64,000 nucleotides of DNA from Melanopsichium pennsylvanicum (lineage: Eukaryota; Basidiomycota; Ustilaginomycetes; Ustilaginales): positions 806,001-870,000 of the forward strand of contig OAPG01000005.1 of the NCBI GenBank assembly GCA_900208305.1, given 5' to 3'. The translations under genes and the position numbers were made by a program. Shown here piece by piece: positions 9,401-18,942 of the stretch. The notes beneath the pieces were generated by a model. The model was given only the letters and a program-made list of their open reading frames with translations, was not told the origin of the DNA and did not search any database. The stretch's first letter is position 1; each line of letters begins with the position of its first letter.

Positions 9401-10461
9401 GCGAATGCGGGCGAGGGCAATCCTGTCAACGCAGTCGGCGGGCTTGTCTTGAAGCCTGGGAGGGTTGTGACATCTGGTTGAGCAGGCGAAAGTGCTTGAA
9501 TGAGGCTCTGCATGCCAGCGCTCTTTTTTGCTTGCGACTGTTCGGTCTTCTTGGCCGGAGTTGAAGAGTTCAGCCAGGCATCGTTGCTCTCGCCAAAGGA
9601 GAAGTCGCCTCGAAGCTTGAGGGACTGTTCGAATGACATGTCATTGCCAAAGTCGATGCCGAGGTCGAGGATTGGCGTGAGCGAGGGCTCCTCCGCTTCC
9701 TTGGGTTCCGACTTGTCCTCCTCATTAGCAAGCGTCTCCTGTTCTTCTTGCAATATGGGCTGCGATGAGCTGGCCGTAAAGTCAGGAAGAACACCAAGAC
9801 TGCGAAGCAACAAGGAGGGTACAGCGCTGCGGGTGGCCTTCTTCTTTGAAGACTCCTGCCTCTTCTCGTTGATGCTACCGGTAGAAGGCGACGAGAGTTT
9901 AGGCGACTTGCCATATGCGATTGGTTTGAGAAGTATGCTGGGACCGGGTGACATGGCGAGCTCCGTCAGACCGGGTGACTTGGGTGTGCAAGGTGTACGT
10001 GGTGGAGGCAGGTCCGCGCTGACCGGTGGCTGCATTCTAGGCGAGAGTAAGGCTGCGTTGGGGAACTTGGGAGAGGCGAATGGCTTAGGTGCAAAGAAGC
10101 CCGACTGACGAATCGCCTTTGCCGTCCTTTGCGCAAGTGACGTTTTGCCAACATCGTGCTGAGCAATGTGTGACTGTTCGGGCGCGAAGCTTAGGAGCCG
10201 TGGCTCGCTGATGTCTGCTGGGGATATAGACTTTGCCTTGACGTGCGATGCGTAAATGGCAGCGGCTGAAGCCGGTGGTGGAGAAGCGGCGATGATGAGA
10301 GACTTGCGCTGCTTGGCGCGAAGGTATCGTCGAAGAGCTACGATGACGAAGATGGCAGCAGCCGCGACTGCTATGCATGCCGCGGCGAGGAGGGAAGTGG
10401 AGAGCGTCGATAGGCCGCCGCTGCTGCCAGCAGCTGCTGCACCCGTCGCTGTGCTGGACAT
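6451..10461 (-). CDS. Serine/proline-rich protein with one N-terminal membrane anchor, unknown function
   Basis: This intronless frame of 1336 aa starts at ATG 10461. After a short Ser/Gly/Ala N-terminus there is one hydrophobic segment (about residues 24-44, LLAAACIAVAAAAIFVIVAL) followed at once by RRYLRAKQRK. That pattern predicts a signal anchor with the long C-terminal part in the cytosol. The remaining 1290 residues are predicted disordered and rich in Ser, Pro and Ala. They contain many Ser-Pro steps of the form LSP or PSP plus R/K, so heavy proline-directed phosphorylation is plausible. A short helical patch near residues 960-1000 (DRRAKLLASVQQNLLKAQAK) is the only ordered-looking part. 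I recognise no catalytic domain or known family. Codon use and length argue that it is a real gene. Confidence 0.75.
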   Translation of the reverse strand: MSSTATGAAAAGSSGGLSTLSTSLLAAACIAVAAAAIFVIVALRRYLRAKQRKSLIIAASPPPASAAAIYASHVKAKSISPADISEPRLLSFAPEQSHIAQHDVGKTSLAQRTAKAIRQSGFFAPKPFASPKFPNAALLSPRMQPPVSADLPPPRTPCTPKSPGLTELAMSPGPSILLKPIAYGKSPKLSSPSTGSINEKRQESSKKKATRSAVPSLLLRSLGVLPDFTASSSQPILQEEQETLANEEDKSEPKEAEEPSLTPILDLGIDFGNDMSFEQSLKLRGDFSFGESNDAWLNSSTPAKKTEQSQAKKSAGMQSLIQALSPAQPDVTTLPGFKTSPPTALTGLPSPAFARSHLPTPPPSAGLPPAPTSASMYKTTSNSSLQSKASRATTGSEPAMSTNTSVPDSFHSATGSIGAICINMGPIDALPSPRLCFDDEQQTPSYRPLSLGLGPAKSPSQNTFNNILGTFRKAPSRSSEDLDLEAANFSTDESSIGRSYSSDDISYSSSQTSFSEANTSISKANIVPAASIPPLPPMPISLLKQAKSTAVFKDEDSSADIGVLALSQTRKRASTLGALERPKLTMPDLMHPRAAPTAPSDGTSTNGQELIINIESVQVNRASLLNLKSKSSDHLPLKTTGKAAMKFKSPYHRTLIPDPPMDGAHLSPGLGADSPIFAQLSPKMRGMSPSLSPKPGFAESLKARLSLSRKSLTSSPGFASRNSTPRLSTINAFPKPDGENFTEGEIADSTNVAQAETTPKIKPSKPSKPAKAATRPVTSPLIGQQAKDVGLGFSPAILFNGQEMEPTKPLRFKKPSSAGGRLGGSPSPMLSPASPSPMLHTGPWESSAAEEASPSEALFSPLIAENATTPSGERIEFSMAQSPSACSTPAAPSMPTYDLPSLSEENTPQLDQATPRPDTNQAGVVADEELELEHLSYRDSMISVAASTISMMSNSTCMSEAMGEDLDAAADRRAKLLASVQQNLLKAQAKDAKRDSHAANRYRQSKISMSQSSSLRNIPEEVSGGVQTMGLGLFESEEEEERETLEDSPKSAAEYSLKKPNHLILMPQHDSRLIGPLTPPLTPVDATAMQKQSRHVATPSTSSASSASSNASVPRRMRPSHGGGLAPIDTHAANRLSPAVDQRDGASSPSSLKLRPLSLAASLHSGDGSPMKRFERPAFSPALSANIPSPGPVHVAGLNERSSRYNEEGRSSRNITYRQGGVLPTISSKGALDTGRAGHVEPSLVHSDSTTSMGSISSSLGSFSRMGNFPSPVRSSFTNQVGLGKAMGMRSAVGSRGSVMSDMPEMPCSSSNHSLASSTTGSRLGYKTSDLSVGGM

Positions 10462-12160
10462 GTTGACCTAGGCAGTCGGTTGGATCAACGACGCGTCAAG
10501 TGCTGAGCAAGCGTATTTCTGCGGACCTTCTCGTCGAACGAGGCTTCGTCGAGATCACCGTGGCGATGATGAGATACGATGAGGAATGAATGGGTAGTGA
10601 TGATAGTAGTGGTGAAGGCGTTGGCGTTGACAATGACGAAGACAACTCGCAGCTAGCTCTCATTCGATTCGGTGCCGGTAGAGAGGTCAAGCAGCTGACG
10701 GTGGATGTCGGCAATGCGATACTTGCTATGAAGATCGTTGCACCAAAAATCGTCAGTACAAGCATAAGAAGCAGCAGCAAAGCGAGGTTGAGGTGGAGGG
10801 CCGGTGAAGGCTCTGCTGGGAAGGACAAGGGAAAAGGATTTAAGCTGAGCTGTGCGCTATGCTACGGAAGCTGCACCATATCCGAGGGCTTCCACATGGA
10901 GACGAGCTCAAGAAAAGCGTCGATCGCGGGCCGGACCACTTGGCATCATGATGTATCCACCTTGCCCTGGCGATATGCAACAAATGTGAATCGGCTACTG
11001 TGGTACAAGATTGTCTAAACGAAGGTGGTAGTAATGCCCGTTCTTACTGTATCTAGGAGAGGACTGGCAGCGGCAGTAGGTTCGAGCTGCAGAACGACAT
11101 GCTGATCCGAGGCCTGATGTTCGGACACTTTGCTGTACAAAACGGTGTGATCTCAAGAATTCATGCTCCTTGGCCGGGTAGGACCATGAGCTTGCCACCA
11201 AAATTTACTGCAAGCAGCAAGCTATGCCATGCAGTCCTCCGGAATGCCAACACTCTTGCCCGAATGCAACGCAGCGCAGTGCGAATCGAGGATGTCGGAA
11301 AGGGAAGACCTAAATTGGAGTGGAATAGTGCATCAAAAAGAACAGGTAGCTCGGCAGTGATGGCCGAGTTGCAGCGTGCAGCTGTCAAAAAGTCCGAGCG
11401 GCTGTCCATTTCCAAAATCCTTCAACACTCAGCTGACCGAAACCTGTTTGTCACTTCTTGCGTAAAGACATATCCACTCTAGAACGCGGACTCCCAAAAA
11501 GCAGGCTTCGCGATGGATCGTTAGGCTGTCAGTGTCCCATTATGTGACGGTCAAGTGGCACTGTAGCTGATCTGACCTCCGAACAAGATCGACCGGACAG
11601 AGGCATGTAAAGCAACATTTGTTGTCTGACTTTGGTGATCCAAGCCGCTGAGCCATCGCGTGGGGTTTTGTGTGGCGAAGCAAGGGGTAGGATTGTCCTT
11701 TCTTTTCTCTTTGGGCGCACATCTTCTCGATGCTGAGCCAACGAGAGGCCGCAAGGTGATACTGTGCAAAGCTGTCGGCAACCAAGGTACTGTATGATAA
11801 TTTATTTTACAGTACAATCAAGCAGTGACAAGCTGTGCATTGGGCTTTGTCTCTGAACATTCAGGTTTCAGGGGTCGGAGTGCAGCTGGCAGCAGACAAG
11901 CTGGCATCCGCGCGGCAGCCCAAAAGAAAGAATTCGCGACGCCTAAGTTTAACAATTTTTTTGAGAAGTGGCGATAGCTTACTCTGGCTTACTAACCCAA
12001 TTACCGCATGTTCAAAATTGTGATCAGCAATCTAGATCGCAGCAGACGGCAACAAGAAGAAAAAGAGATGAGTCAAAAGTCCAACAAACAAATCTTGCGT
12101 ACGGCTCTTCTTCACAAACCAAGTCCATCAACTCGTCAACTTTTTCAGACAAGGTACAGC
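10462..12160. other. Divergent intergenic region between the membrane-anchored protein gene and SF3B5
   Basis: These 1.7 kb separate two divergent genes. Open frames of up to about 140 codons exist on both strands but overlap each other and show no family signature. The region has TACTGTA at 11045-11051 and an inverted pair GTACTGTA (11787-11794) / TACAGTAC (11808-11815), copies of a motif that recurs in spacers across the window. Promoter elements and 5' UTRs of both genes must lie here. Confidence 0.6.
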
Positions 12161-12544
12161 ATGTCGGATTTGCGATACACGGCAGCTTCGCAACTTGAGC
12201 ATCTGCACAGCAGATACACTGGTACCATCAACGCTGACACCGAGAAGTAGTGAGTGTCCTTCCACCCATCTTATCTCTCTATCTCCTTCTACTTCTCGCG
12301 TTTCTGTCGTTGATGTGCTGTGAGCTCACCGCTTCTCTCTCGCTTGCATTTCATCTCTACCCTCTACGATAGCGAATGGATCACACATCAGTTGAGGGAC
12401 ACAAGCACTTCGATTGTGGGTCATCCACCTCTGCTATCATACCAGGCGTTGGCAGATGGCGAAACCAAGGCAAGAGTCAAGTTCGAATTGACCGAAAAGA
12501 TGTTGCAACCTGCTGGACCGCCTCCGCACAAGGAAGATGATTGA
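12161..12544 (+). CDS. SF3B5: Splicing factor 3B subunit 5 (SF3b10/Ysf3), two exons
   Basis: This is a small subunit of the SF3b complex of the U2 snRNP, which helps recognise the branch point. Exon 1 is 12161-12249 (MSDLRYTAASQLEHLHSRY to NADTEKY, split codon) and ends at donor GTGAGT. Exon 2 is 12373-12544 after acceptor TAG (EWITHQLRDTSTSIVGHPPL to KMLQPAGPPPHKEDD). The product is 86 aa, equal to human SF3B5, with the family hallmarks QLEHL, DT-K-EW, QxRD, KARVKFEL and EKMLQPxGPP. The intron is 123 nt. No alternative identity is plausible. Confidence 0.96.
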
Positions 12545-13245
12545 TGTGTCCCATCTTATACCCTTTCCAGCTTCCAATACGATACCCTCAGCCAGCGCTC
12601 TCTGCTCGTCGGCGATGCGCCCGCTCACTCGACTGTACTTCTACGACCACGACCAATACGCGTCGCAATTGTAACATCACGACGCTTTGCACACCGTCTG
12701 ATTAGCCTTGTGCTCGCAAATACTCCCCCTGCCACGTCTTCTTCTTCTTCTTTTCTCTCCCCCCCCCCCCCCCCTCTCAAACCTGATCTTGATGACCTGT
12801 GCTGAGCCACGGTCCTGGCTTATAGAGTCACCCACTGCCTTTTCCAATGGGCTGCTTGGGCGCTCGCTGGGACCAAGATCAACCCACTCGACCAACGGTG
12901 GTTTCGGACAAACCTGCTGACAAGCAATCTTGCTCGGATTTCACTCTGCGGAAGGGCCTGCTGCTTCCTGCGCAACTTGAACCTAGCGGCGCTTTCCATC
13001 TCGCTCTTTCCCTTTTTGGGGACAAGGCGGCCGGACGTCGGAGGGAGGCGGTAGTAGGGACATCATTCTACAACATTTCCGTAATCTTTGTCATAATTGC
13101 TGCTAACGACTCAATGCAATGCCCATTGTCAAGATATGATGCTGATGAAGAACTACTCAGATCGCGTGCTAATGAGTGTCTCGCATGAGTCTAAATGCAA
13201 TTTTTACTTTTGGTCATAATATACGTGAACCATTCAACTCCGAGT
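12545..13245. other. Spacer between SF3B5 and the 5S rRNA gene
   Basis: These 701 bp hold the SF3B5 3' flank. A poly-C run of 14 nt near 12761-12774 follows a pyrimidine-rich TTCTTC tract. No gene was found on either strand. Confidence 0.6.
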
Positions 13246-13363
13246 ATCTGCGGCCATAGAACCTTGAAAGCACCGCATCCCGTCCGATCTGCGAAGTTAA
13301 GCAAGGTATCGCCTAGTCAGTACTGCGGTGGGGGACCACGCGGGAATCCTGGGTGCTGCAGTT
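13246..13363 (+). rRNA. 5S ribosomal RNA
   Basis: The sequence reads ATCTGCGGCCATAGAACC, then GAAAGCACCGCATCCCGTCC, GATCTGCGAAGTTAAGCAAG, GGTGGGGGACCACGCGGGAA and TCCTGGGTGCTGCAGTT. It matches the basidiomycete 5S sequence through loops A to E, and the internal RNA polymerase III control region is intact. The ends CTGC/GCAG can pair as helix I. It is followed by T4 at 13368-13371 and T5 at 13375-13379, which can terminate Pol III. It is a single dispersed copy, not part of an rDNA array. The exact ends are uncertain by one or two bases. Confidence 0.97.
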
Positions 13364-13380
13364 CTTCTTTTGTCTTTTTG
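13364..13380 (+). terminator. RNA polymerase III terminator of the 5S gene
   Basis: A T-rich stretch directly after the 5S gene contains runs of four and five T on the non-template strand, the usual Pol III stop signal. Confidence 0.8.
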
Positions 13381-14179
13381 TCATCGCCGTGAGCCTTTTT
13401 CAACTCTTTTTTGTAGAATTGAAACCGCCGGAAGAGGAGAGGATTTGATCTGCATCCGACTTTGATGCTCGGCTCGATCTTCTCAACGCGAAGTTTTGAC
13501 ATCGACGTTTACAGAAACGCAGTGCATATTTTGGCACCTTGAAGTCAGCTCACACTTACAGATTTGCCTCGTTCCTCTGTATTCTTCTTTTGATCCGAGT
13601 TGCCCCGGTCGTGCGACCAAACTGAGACCCCACACCAAGTCCTCATGCCGGTGTATGGTCTGAAAACAAGGGAAAGACATCAGACAGTCGGATGAGTTAA
13701 AGGGATAACGAGCGAAGATGGAGTTATGCGGCAATGCAGATTCGGTTTTGATTGACCATGACGAAGTTGCACCCTGTCAATCATACAGAAGCTATGCCGC
13801 CGGTGCGTGAGTCTAAGCTTCTTCGTTTCCTTTGTCCGTGGTCCGATCTCTTTCCTTTTGACGATGATCAAAGACTTCAAGCTTAAGATTTGGCCAGCTT
13901 CGTCCATCACCACTTGATTCATATACCCGCAACACCTCTGCTCCGAGCGCCCTGAGGCTCTGACACACACGATCCAATCTCATCGGCCACGCTTCAAGAG
14001 TACGGTGTTGCTCCAGAATCTGCTCTCGGGATCAATTCCATCATTCCTCTATCAAGTACGCACAACTGAACGGTCCGGTTGCATCAAACCTATAGCACGA
14101 CGTGCTGAATTCCCACGCCTTTTGGAGCCTCAATCAGGCATTTGGACAACGAGCTACTGTCAAATTGCATTTCGACGAA
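13381..14179. other. Spacer between 5S rRNA and the lipase gene
   Basis: Roughly 800 bp upstream of the lipase ATG. Minus-strand frames here are short, partly antisense to the 5S gene, and match nothing. The lipase promoter is presumed to lie in it. No repeats stand out. Confidence 0.55.
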
Positions 14180-16561
14180 ATGCCGTCAATATGGCCGTTC
14201 TCAGGCCCATCTAACCAAGCTTCCCCCTCTTCATCACCCGCACATACAAAGGCAACTGAGAAAGAGTATGAACAAAAGCATCCTAACACAGCCGGCATTT
14301 CTGCAGCGGAAATGATTCCGCCGTTGGTCATCGTTGAAGGCTTCCTCTCGGCAGCGCAATCTGTTGTGTGGGGTAACGAATTTCGCACCTACCTCGGTAT
14401 CGGTCATCAACAGCTCGTGGAACAGCTCCCGCCTTCGACAACGCCCACTTCACCCTGTACCCAATCTTCCGCGTCACACGTGTCTGCATCCCCCACAGGC
14501 TCATATGCGTCAAGTGCTTCGTTCCCACATGCATGCAACATGGCCTCTGCACAACACAGTAAACACAAAGGACAGTCTCGAAGATCTGGTTTCGGATCGG
14601 CAAGGAAAGTAGTCTTTGCACCCATAGGTCCTGTTTCTTCGATTCACGATAGAGCGTGTGAGCTATTCTACGCTCTACGTGGTGGAACGGTGGATTATGG
14701 TTCGGAGCATGCAAAACTGCATGGGCATAGCCGTTGGGGTAGACATTATGATGAAGGATTGTGCCCAGGTTGGGGGAAACATATGCCGGCCCACTTTCTG
14801 GGACATTCCCTTGGCGGTCCGACCATCTTGAAGTTGCAACAACTACTCCGACAAGGCTTCTTCAATGCTGTATTAGGCATCTCTACACTTGATCGCGCTT
14901 CAGGAGAGGGAACAGAAGGGCTGGAGGGAGATGTAGAAGCGTGGAGAGCAGAAGATCTTATCCTCTCGATTACGTCTGTTTCTTCGCCCTTTCGCGGCAC
15001 ACCTCTTGTCTACAGTTTGGGCAGCGAACCACTTCCGTATCCCAAGGTTCGAATGTTTTCGTTTGGTGATATACTCAGTAAGCTCGTTCATTTGGCAGCA
15101 TGGGCCGATTTGCCTTGGTTCGATGCGCATGCAGATGCATGGCATTTTTCGGCTCGAAGGCGCAAGGCGATAAGGTCAAAGTTAGCTGGTGGCGTTGAGG
15201 CCTCCGCCAATTCTGCTCATCGAGACACAGAAGCGGGGTTACTCAGTGACCAAGTTGGCGTTCGAAAGCGAAATGAAGCACAAAATGCGATTGAAACAGA
15301 TGGTCGGGAAGAGCTTAGGGATGTTGGATTGAAGGGCTTGCTCGTACAACTGTGGAAAAGTGATTGGGCAGGAGGAAAGGATTGTGCTCCATGGGACTGC
15401 ACTTTTGCAGAGCGCGAGAACGATTCACCACATGAAGGATGGGGTTTGGATCAAGCACCTCATCTTCGCCAAAGAAAGACTTGGTACAGATCCTACGCAG
15501 GAGGCATGACGATTTCTGATGACGACAGCGTTGAGAAAGAAGCGCCAGCTTTCCATCGACCTCAAAGTTATCTTTCTTTATCACCGCTTACATTTACGTC
15601 TCATCTCATTGGTCATTTTGACTACTCACGCCTCCAACCAAGTCCCTCGTTCCTACCTCAACCTTTTTTGACAGACAAGATGGATATGAGCGAGAACAGA
15701 AATAAGACGATGAAGGATGGTCTGGCAATGCTGACATCTGCTTGGTGGGAGAATGACGGAGTAGTACCTCTTGCTTCGCAATTTCATCCGTTGGACTGCG
15801 ACCAAGAGCGATGTAGACATTTCCAAGGTATGCGTGCTTCGCTTCCTTTCGGCCAGCGGGTCAAACGACCTCAATCGACAGATTTCAGGCTACACGTGTC
15901 GTCTCCCGAACCTCTATCGCCAGTGTCAGAGACGGCGACGTTGGTTCACATCACTCAAGGTCATCCTGAATTCGAAAAAGTAGCTTGCAATAACGCAAAC
16001 CAGACAGAAGAGCAAGAAACCATGATGCTGCTACCTCCACCAGCAACGCATAAGAAGGGTGAGGTGCAAATTTCTAGATCCATTTTGGGCTCTGCAAAAA
16101 GTATCGCTAGGGTTGCTTACTCTACAACCCTTCGTGCCATCAACGTTCACGATCCACCCCTGCTCACACCTAGTGACGACGAGTTGCGTACATTCCTTCC
16201 GGATTTTGCCACACCATCTAACGAGGGTGGTGGTGCTTTCCCATCAAGTCTCTCTTACGACACGCATTGCGCTCAAACATACAGCCAAATGGGGCAAGGT
16301 ACCATGGAGGAAAGAGCAAAGCATGAAAACCCGCAAGAGTTTGAGAAAGAATTGCTCGAGCCACACGAGAACAAGTGGTATACGTTTGAGATTGAAAATC
16401 TGGATCACACGTCCTTGTGTCCCTTTTGGACGGGTAGCGAGATTCAGAAACAGTTTTGGACGGGAATTGGATTTTATCTGGCTTCGGTGGATAGGTTAAG
16501 TGGATATCCCATTACCAATCCTTCCTCTACGTCAATCTCGTCGTCATCATCGATGCAATAA
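14180..16561 (+). CDS. Alpha/beta-hydrolase lipase resembling bacterial family I.5 lipases
   Basis: The product is 793 aa from the first ATG (MPSIWPFSGPSNQ); the upstream open frame has no ATG. It resembles the thermoalkalophilic family I.5 lipases of Bacillus/Geobacillus and Staphylococcus. Matching features are PLVIVEGF, then GPVSSIHDRACELFYALRGG, then DYGSEHAKLHGHSRWGRHY (residues 172-189), whose histidines correspond to the structural zinc site of family I.5. Next is the nucleophile elbow GHSLGG with Ser210. The acid is in WWENDGVVP (Asp526) and the histidine in ENLDHTSLCPFW (His743). All three catalytic positions are present. It is about twice the bacterial length, with extra segments near 70-115, 340-480 and 545-720. 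No signal peptide is visible, so a cytosolic or organellar location is more likely than secretion. The substrate is unknown. Confidence 0.85.
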   Translation: MPSIWPFSGPSNQASPSSSPAHTKATEKEYEQKHPNTAGISAAEMIPPLVIVEGFLSAAQSVVWGNEFRTYLGIGHQQLVEQLPPSTTPTSPCTQSSASHVSASPTGSYASSASFPHACNMASAQHSKHKGQSRRSGFGSARKVVFAPIGPVSSIHDRACELFYALRGGTVDYGSEHAKLHGHSRWGRHYDEGLCPGWGKHMPAHFLGHSLGGPTILKLQQLLRQGFFNAVLGISTLDRASGEGTEGLEGDVEAWRAEDLILSITSVSSPFRGTPLVYSLGSEPLPYPKVRMFSFGDILSKLVHLAAWADLPWFDAHADAWHFSARRRKAIRSKLAGGVEASANSAHRDTEAGLLSDQVGVRKRNEAQNAIETDGREELRDVGLKGLLVQLWKSDWAGGKDCAPWDCTFAERENDSPHEGWGLDQAPHLRQRKTWYRSYAGGMTISDDDSVEKEAPAFHRPQSYLSLSPLTFTSHLIGHFDYSRLQPSPSFLPQPFLTDKMDMSENRNKTMKDGLAMLTSAWWENDGVVPLASQFHPLDCDQERCRHFQGMRASLPFGQRVKRPQSTDFRLHVSSPEPLSPVSETATLVHITQGHPEFEKVACNNANQTEEQETMMLLPPPATHKKGEVQISRSILGSAKSIARVAYSTTLRAINVHDPPLLTPSDDELRTFLPDFATPSNEGGGAFPSSLSYDTHCAQTYSQMGQGTMEERAKHENPQEFEKELLEPHENKWYTFEIENLDHTSLCPFWTGSEIQKQFWTGIGFYLASVDRLSGYPITNPSSTSISSSSSMQ

Positions 16562-17154
16562 GTAAAAGTTATGTATTGCACAGCCGATTTGGAGATTAGA
16601 CGACGTAGAGTCAGAGAAAAGAATTGCATTCCACAATGCACAATAATAGGCTCTGCAAGCATTCAAACTTCATTGACAGGTGGTCATTATTAATAAGTTG
16701 AAGTCTTATTTTCAACACTTTTTCATCTGGTTTTCGTGCAAATCATTCCAGGTCAACTTACATGGACAGCTTCGAATGTGACGACATTCACATAATTCAT
16801 CCGATAAGCAAAGACCCCGCGGTGAAATAACATCCAAGAGACAATGCAAATCGGTGCGAAATCAAGATGAAGCAATCCTCAACCACATATACCATCATTC
16901 ACCCAAGACAACATATTCTTTTTCCAAGCGGCAAGATCAGAGGAAAGATTTTCCATGGAATTTCCATTTCCGATTTTGTAATTCTGAGCCAAGTCATCAT
17001 ATATCTAAACACCATTACGCAGGGGGAAGGGGGAGTGGGGCAAGGTAAACGTGGACGGAAGGTTTGTATACATGTAGTGAGATCGAGAATGCGAGTGGGG
17101 TGAGTTAGGGGACTGAAAATGTACAAAAAGATTCTGAATCACGTTTCTCTATAT
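16562..17154. other. Convergent spacer between the lipase and Zn2Cys6 factor genes
   Basis: This 593-bp stretch between two convergent stops is presumably the two 3' UTRs. It is moderately AT-rich with no gene, repeat array or RNA gene that I can recognise. Confidence 0.6.
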
Positions 17155-18942
17155 TTAGGCGAAGCCGAGCGATCCAGCTGGAGCGGGAGGAGGAGCACCA
17201 GCAACATCGCGATCAGCCTTGATGCTCATCAACCCCGCATTGGGGCTCTTGTCCATCCTGGGCGTTACAAACTGCCTTCGGTCATCATTGTTGATGCTCT
17301 GCACAGCCATATAGGGCGATCCCCTCTGAAACTGCTGTGCTTGTTGCTGTTGTGGCTGCTGCTGCTGGGAGTTGGAAAATTTGACGTTGATAGGAGCGAG
17401 GTTGTTGGCTCCATAGTAAGATCCCTGCTGTTGGTCGAGATAAGACGAGCCAGTGCCAGAGCGGCCTCGCGTTGGCGCTTTCGGCATCTTGAGTGGGAAG
17501 GGTCGAGAGGTGTCTTGTTGCAAAAAGGTGCCCGATACAGTGGGGACGGTAGGTTGAGGAGGAGTGACCCCGGCCAACTTGTTCCCCGAGGGAGAGAGAA
17601 GGGGTGGTTCAGCACCGGGGCCATTGAGTGGCGTACGGGGCGACATGGTCGACGAAGAAGCGCCGTTGGAAGAGAGCGTGGCTAGACTGCTATCGGAATG
17701 CAAACGGTGATGTGCGATGCCGTTGGGTGCCGATGAAGCCGACAAGAAGCTCGTATTGGAGGCAGAGGAGTGCAGAGGCGGGCTGATGAGTGACGAGGTA
17801 GAGACGTTGCTCATGCCTCCCATTCGTCCATTTCCGCTGCCGTAGACACCACCGACGTAGCTGCCGTTGGAAGAGGGATGAGAGCCCAGGCTTGGCAATT
17901 GAGAATTTGAAGACTGCGGAGTGGCAGAGCTAGGGAAGCGACCGACAGGGCTCAACATGGATCCGCCAGGCTGGTTGATGGGGGTGGATGAGCTTCGATC
18001 ATATGTATGGTGAGCTGCGTCTTGCTCGTAGCCATAATATTGGTTGTTGGCAATGGGCTGACCGTAGCGAGCACGAAGGCCTTCACGGTCATCGACAGGA
18101 GAAGTGGCGCTACCTTGCCATCCACCGTTGCTAGGCATCTGAAGCGGCATAGGCGGACGTGATGCGAGAACCTGTGTGCCAAAAGCTGGGCTTGAGAAGC
18201 TGGATTCTCCGCCATGTGTGCTACCGAGCATACCGTCACTACGGCTAGAGGGCGAAATGTGACCATCGCGTCCGTAAGAAGACGACATAGGCCCAGAGAC
18301 TGAAAGAGAGGGGTTGGTGGGTTGCGAACCGGTGGTGGCCCTGCGCTTGTATGGTCCGCGCTTGATGCCACGACGCCTCTCCTTACGAGCGCTGTCCTGG
18401 CACGTGTCAACGAGACCATACTTGACGCAACGACCGCAAGGACGCCCTTCGTCACACTTCTTGCAAGCCTTTTGGCAGTTGACACAGGCGTTCTTGACCT
18501 GCTTACGTTTGGGTCGGACGCCGGCGGCTTGGAAAGCAGCGTAGCCGTGCTGGTGAGCCAAGAGATCTTGTTGGTGACCTTGTAATTGGCCGCCATTCAT
18601 CATATCAGGATGGCTCATCTGATGCGCGGCGTAAAGCTGCCCGTTGGGGTCCATCTGAGGTGAAGACGTGTGGTGAGAGTAATACCCCGCATGTTGCTGT
18701 TGCGAAGCATCTTGATGATGCTGAGCTGGATGCTGAGCTGGGTGGCCGTAAAAGCTCTGGTTAGAGTAGGCAAAGTTGGAGCCAACCTGAGAGGCGCCGT
18801 ACTGGCTTATCTGTTGCTGGTGACCGCCATAGTTCTGGTTGGGGATGGAGGAATCAGCGGCTTGGTTGAAATGATGTGGGTGCATCGGTGGTGCCATGCC
18901 GTAAGTCATGTTGGCTATGGGAGCACCTGAGCCACTAGACAT
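17155..18942 (-). CDS. Zn(2)-Cys(6) fungal transcription factor
   Basis: The product is 595 aa in one exon, starting at ATG 18942. Residues 1-130 are rich in Gln, His, Pro and Tyr. The zinc cluster spans Cys153 to Cys181 (ACVNCQKACKKCDEGRPCGR then CVKYGLVDTC), with the six cysteines spaced as in Gal4-type binuclear clusters. A basic stretch follows (ARKERRRGIKRGPYKRRA) that would contact DNA or act as a nuclear localisation signal. The C-terminal 380 residues are Ser/Gly/Asn/Gln rich and look disordered; a Gln-rich patch lies near 530-545. No fungal-specific middle homology region is seen. The target genes are unknown. About 6.5 kb of gene-free DNA lies upstream, which suggests complex regulation. 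Confidence 0.87.
   Translation of the reverse strand: MSSGSGAPIANMTYGMAPPMHPHHFNQAADSSIPNQNYGGHQQQISQYGASQVGSNFAYSNQSFYGHPAQHPAQHHQDASQQQHAGYYSHHTSSPQMDPNGQLYAAHQMSHPDMMNGGQLQGHQQDLLAHQHGYAAFQAAGVRPKRKQVKNACVNCQKACKKCDEGRPCGRCVKYGLVDTCQDSARKERRRGIKRGPYKRRATTGSQPTNPSLSVSGPMSSSYGRDGHISPSSRSDGMLGSTHGGESSFSSPAFGTQVLASRPPMPLQMPSNGGWQGSATSPVDDREGLRARYGQPIANNQYYGYEQDAAHHTYDRSSSTPINQPGGSMLSPVGRFPSSATPQSSNSQLPSLGSHPSSNGSYVGGVYGSGNGRMGGMSNVSTSSLISPPLHSSASNTSFLSASSAPNGIAHHRLHSDSSLATLSSNGASSSTMSPRTPLNGPGAEPPLLSPSGNKLAGVTPPQPTVPTVSGTFLQQDTSRPFPLKMPKAPTRGRSGTGSSYLDQQQGSYYGANNLAPINVKFSNSQQQQPQQQQAQQFQRGSPYMAVQSINNDDRRQFVTPRMDKSPNAGLMSIKADRDVAGAPPPAPAGSLGFA

Noticed and set aside
10590..11018. 142-codon plus-strand frame
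   Set aside because: It overlaps an equally plausible minus-strand frame, has no recognisable domain and lies in the presumed 5' region of a divergent gene.
13317..13502. Minus-strand frame overlapping the 5S gene
   Set aside because: Its C-terminal part is the antisense of 5S rRNA and the rest has no family features.
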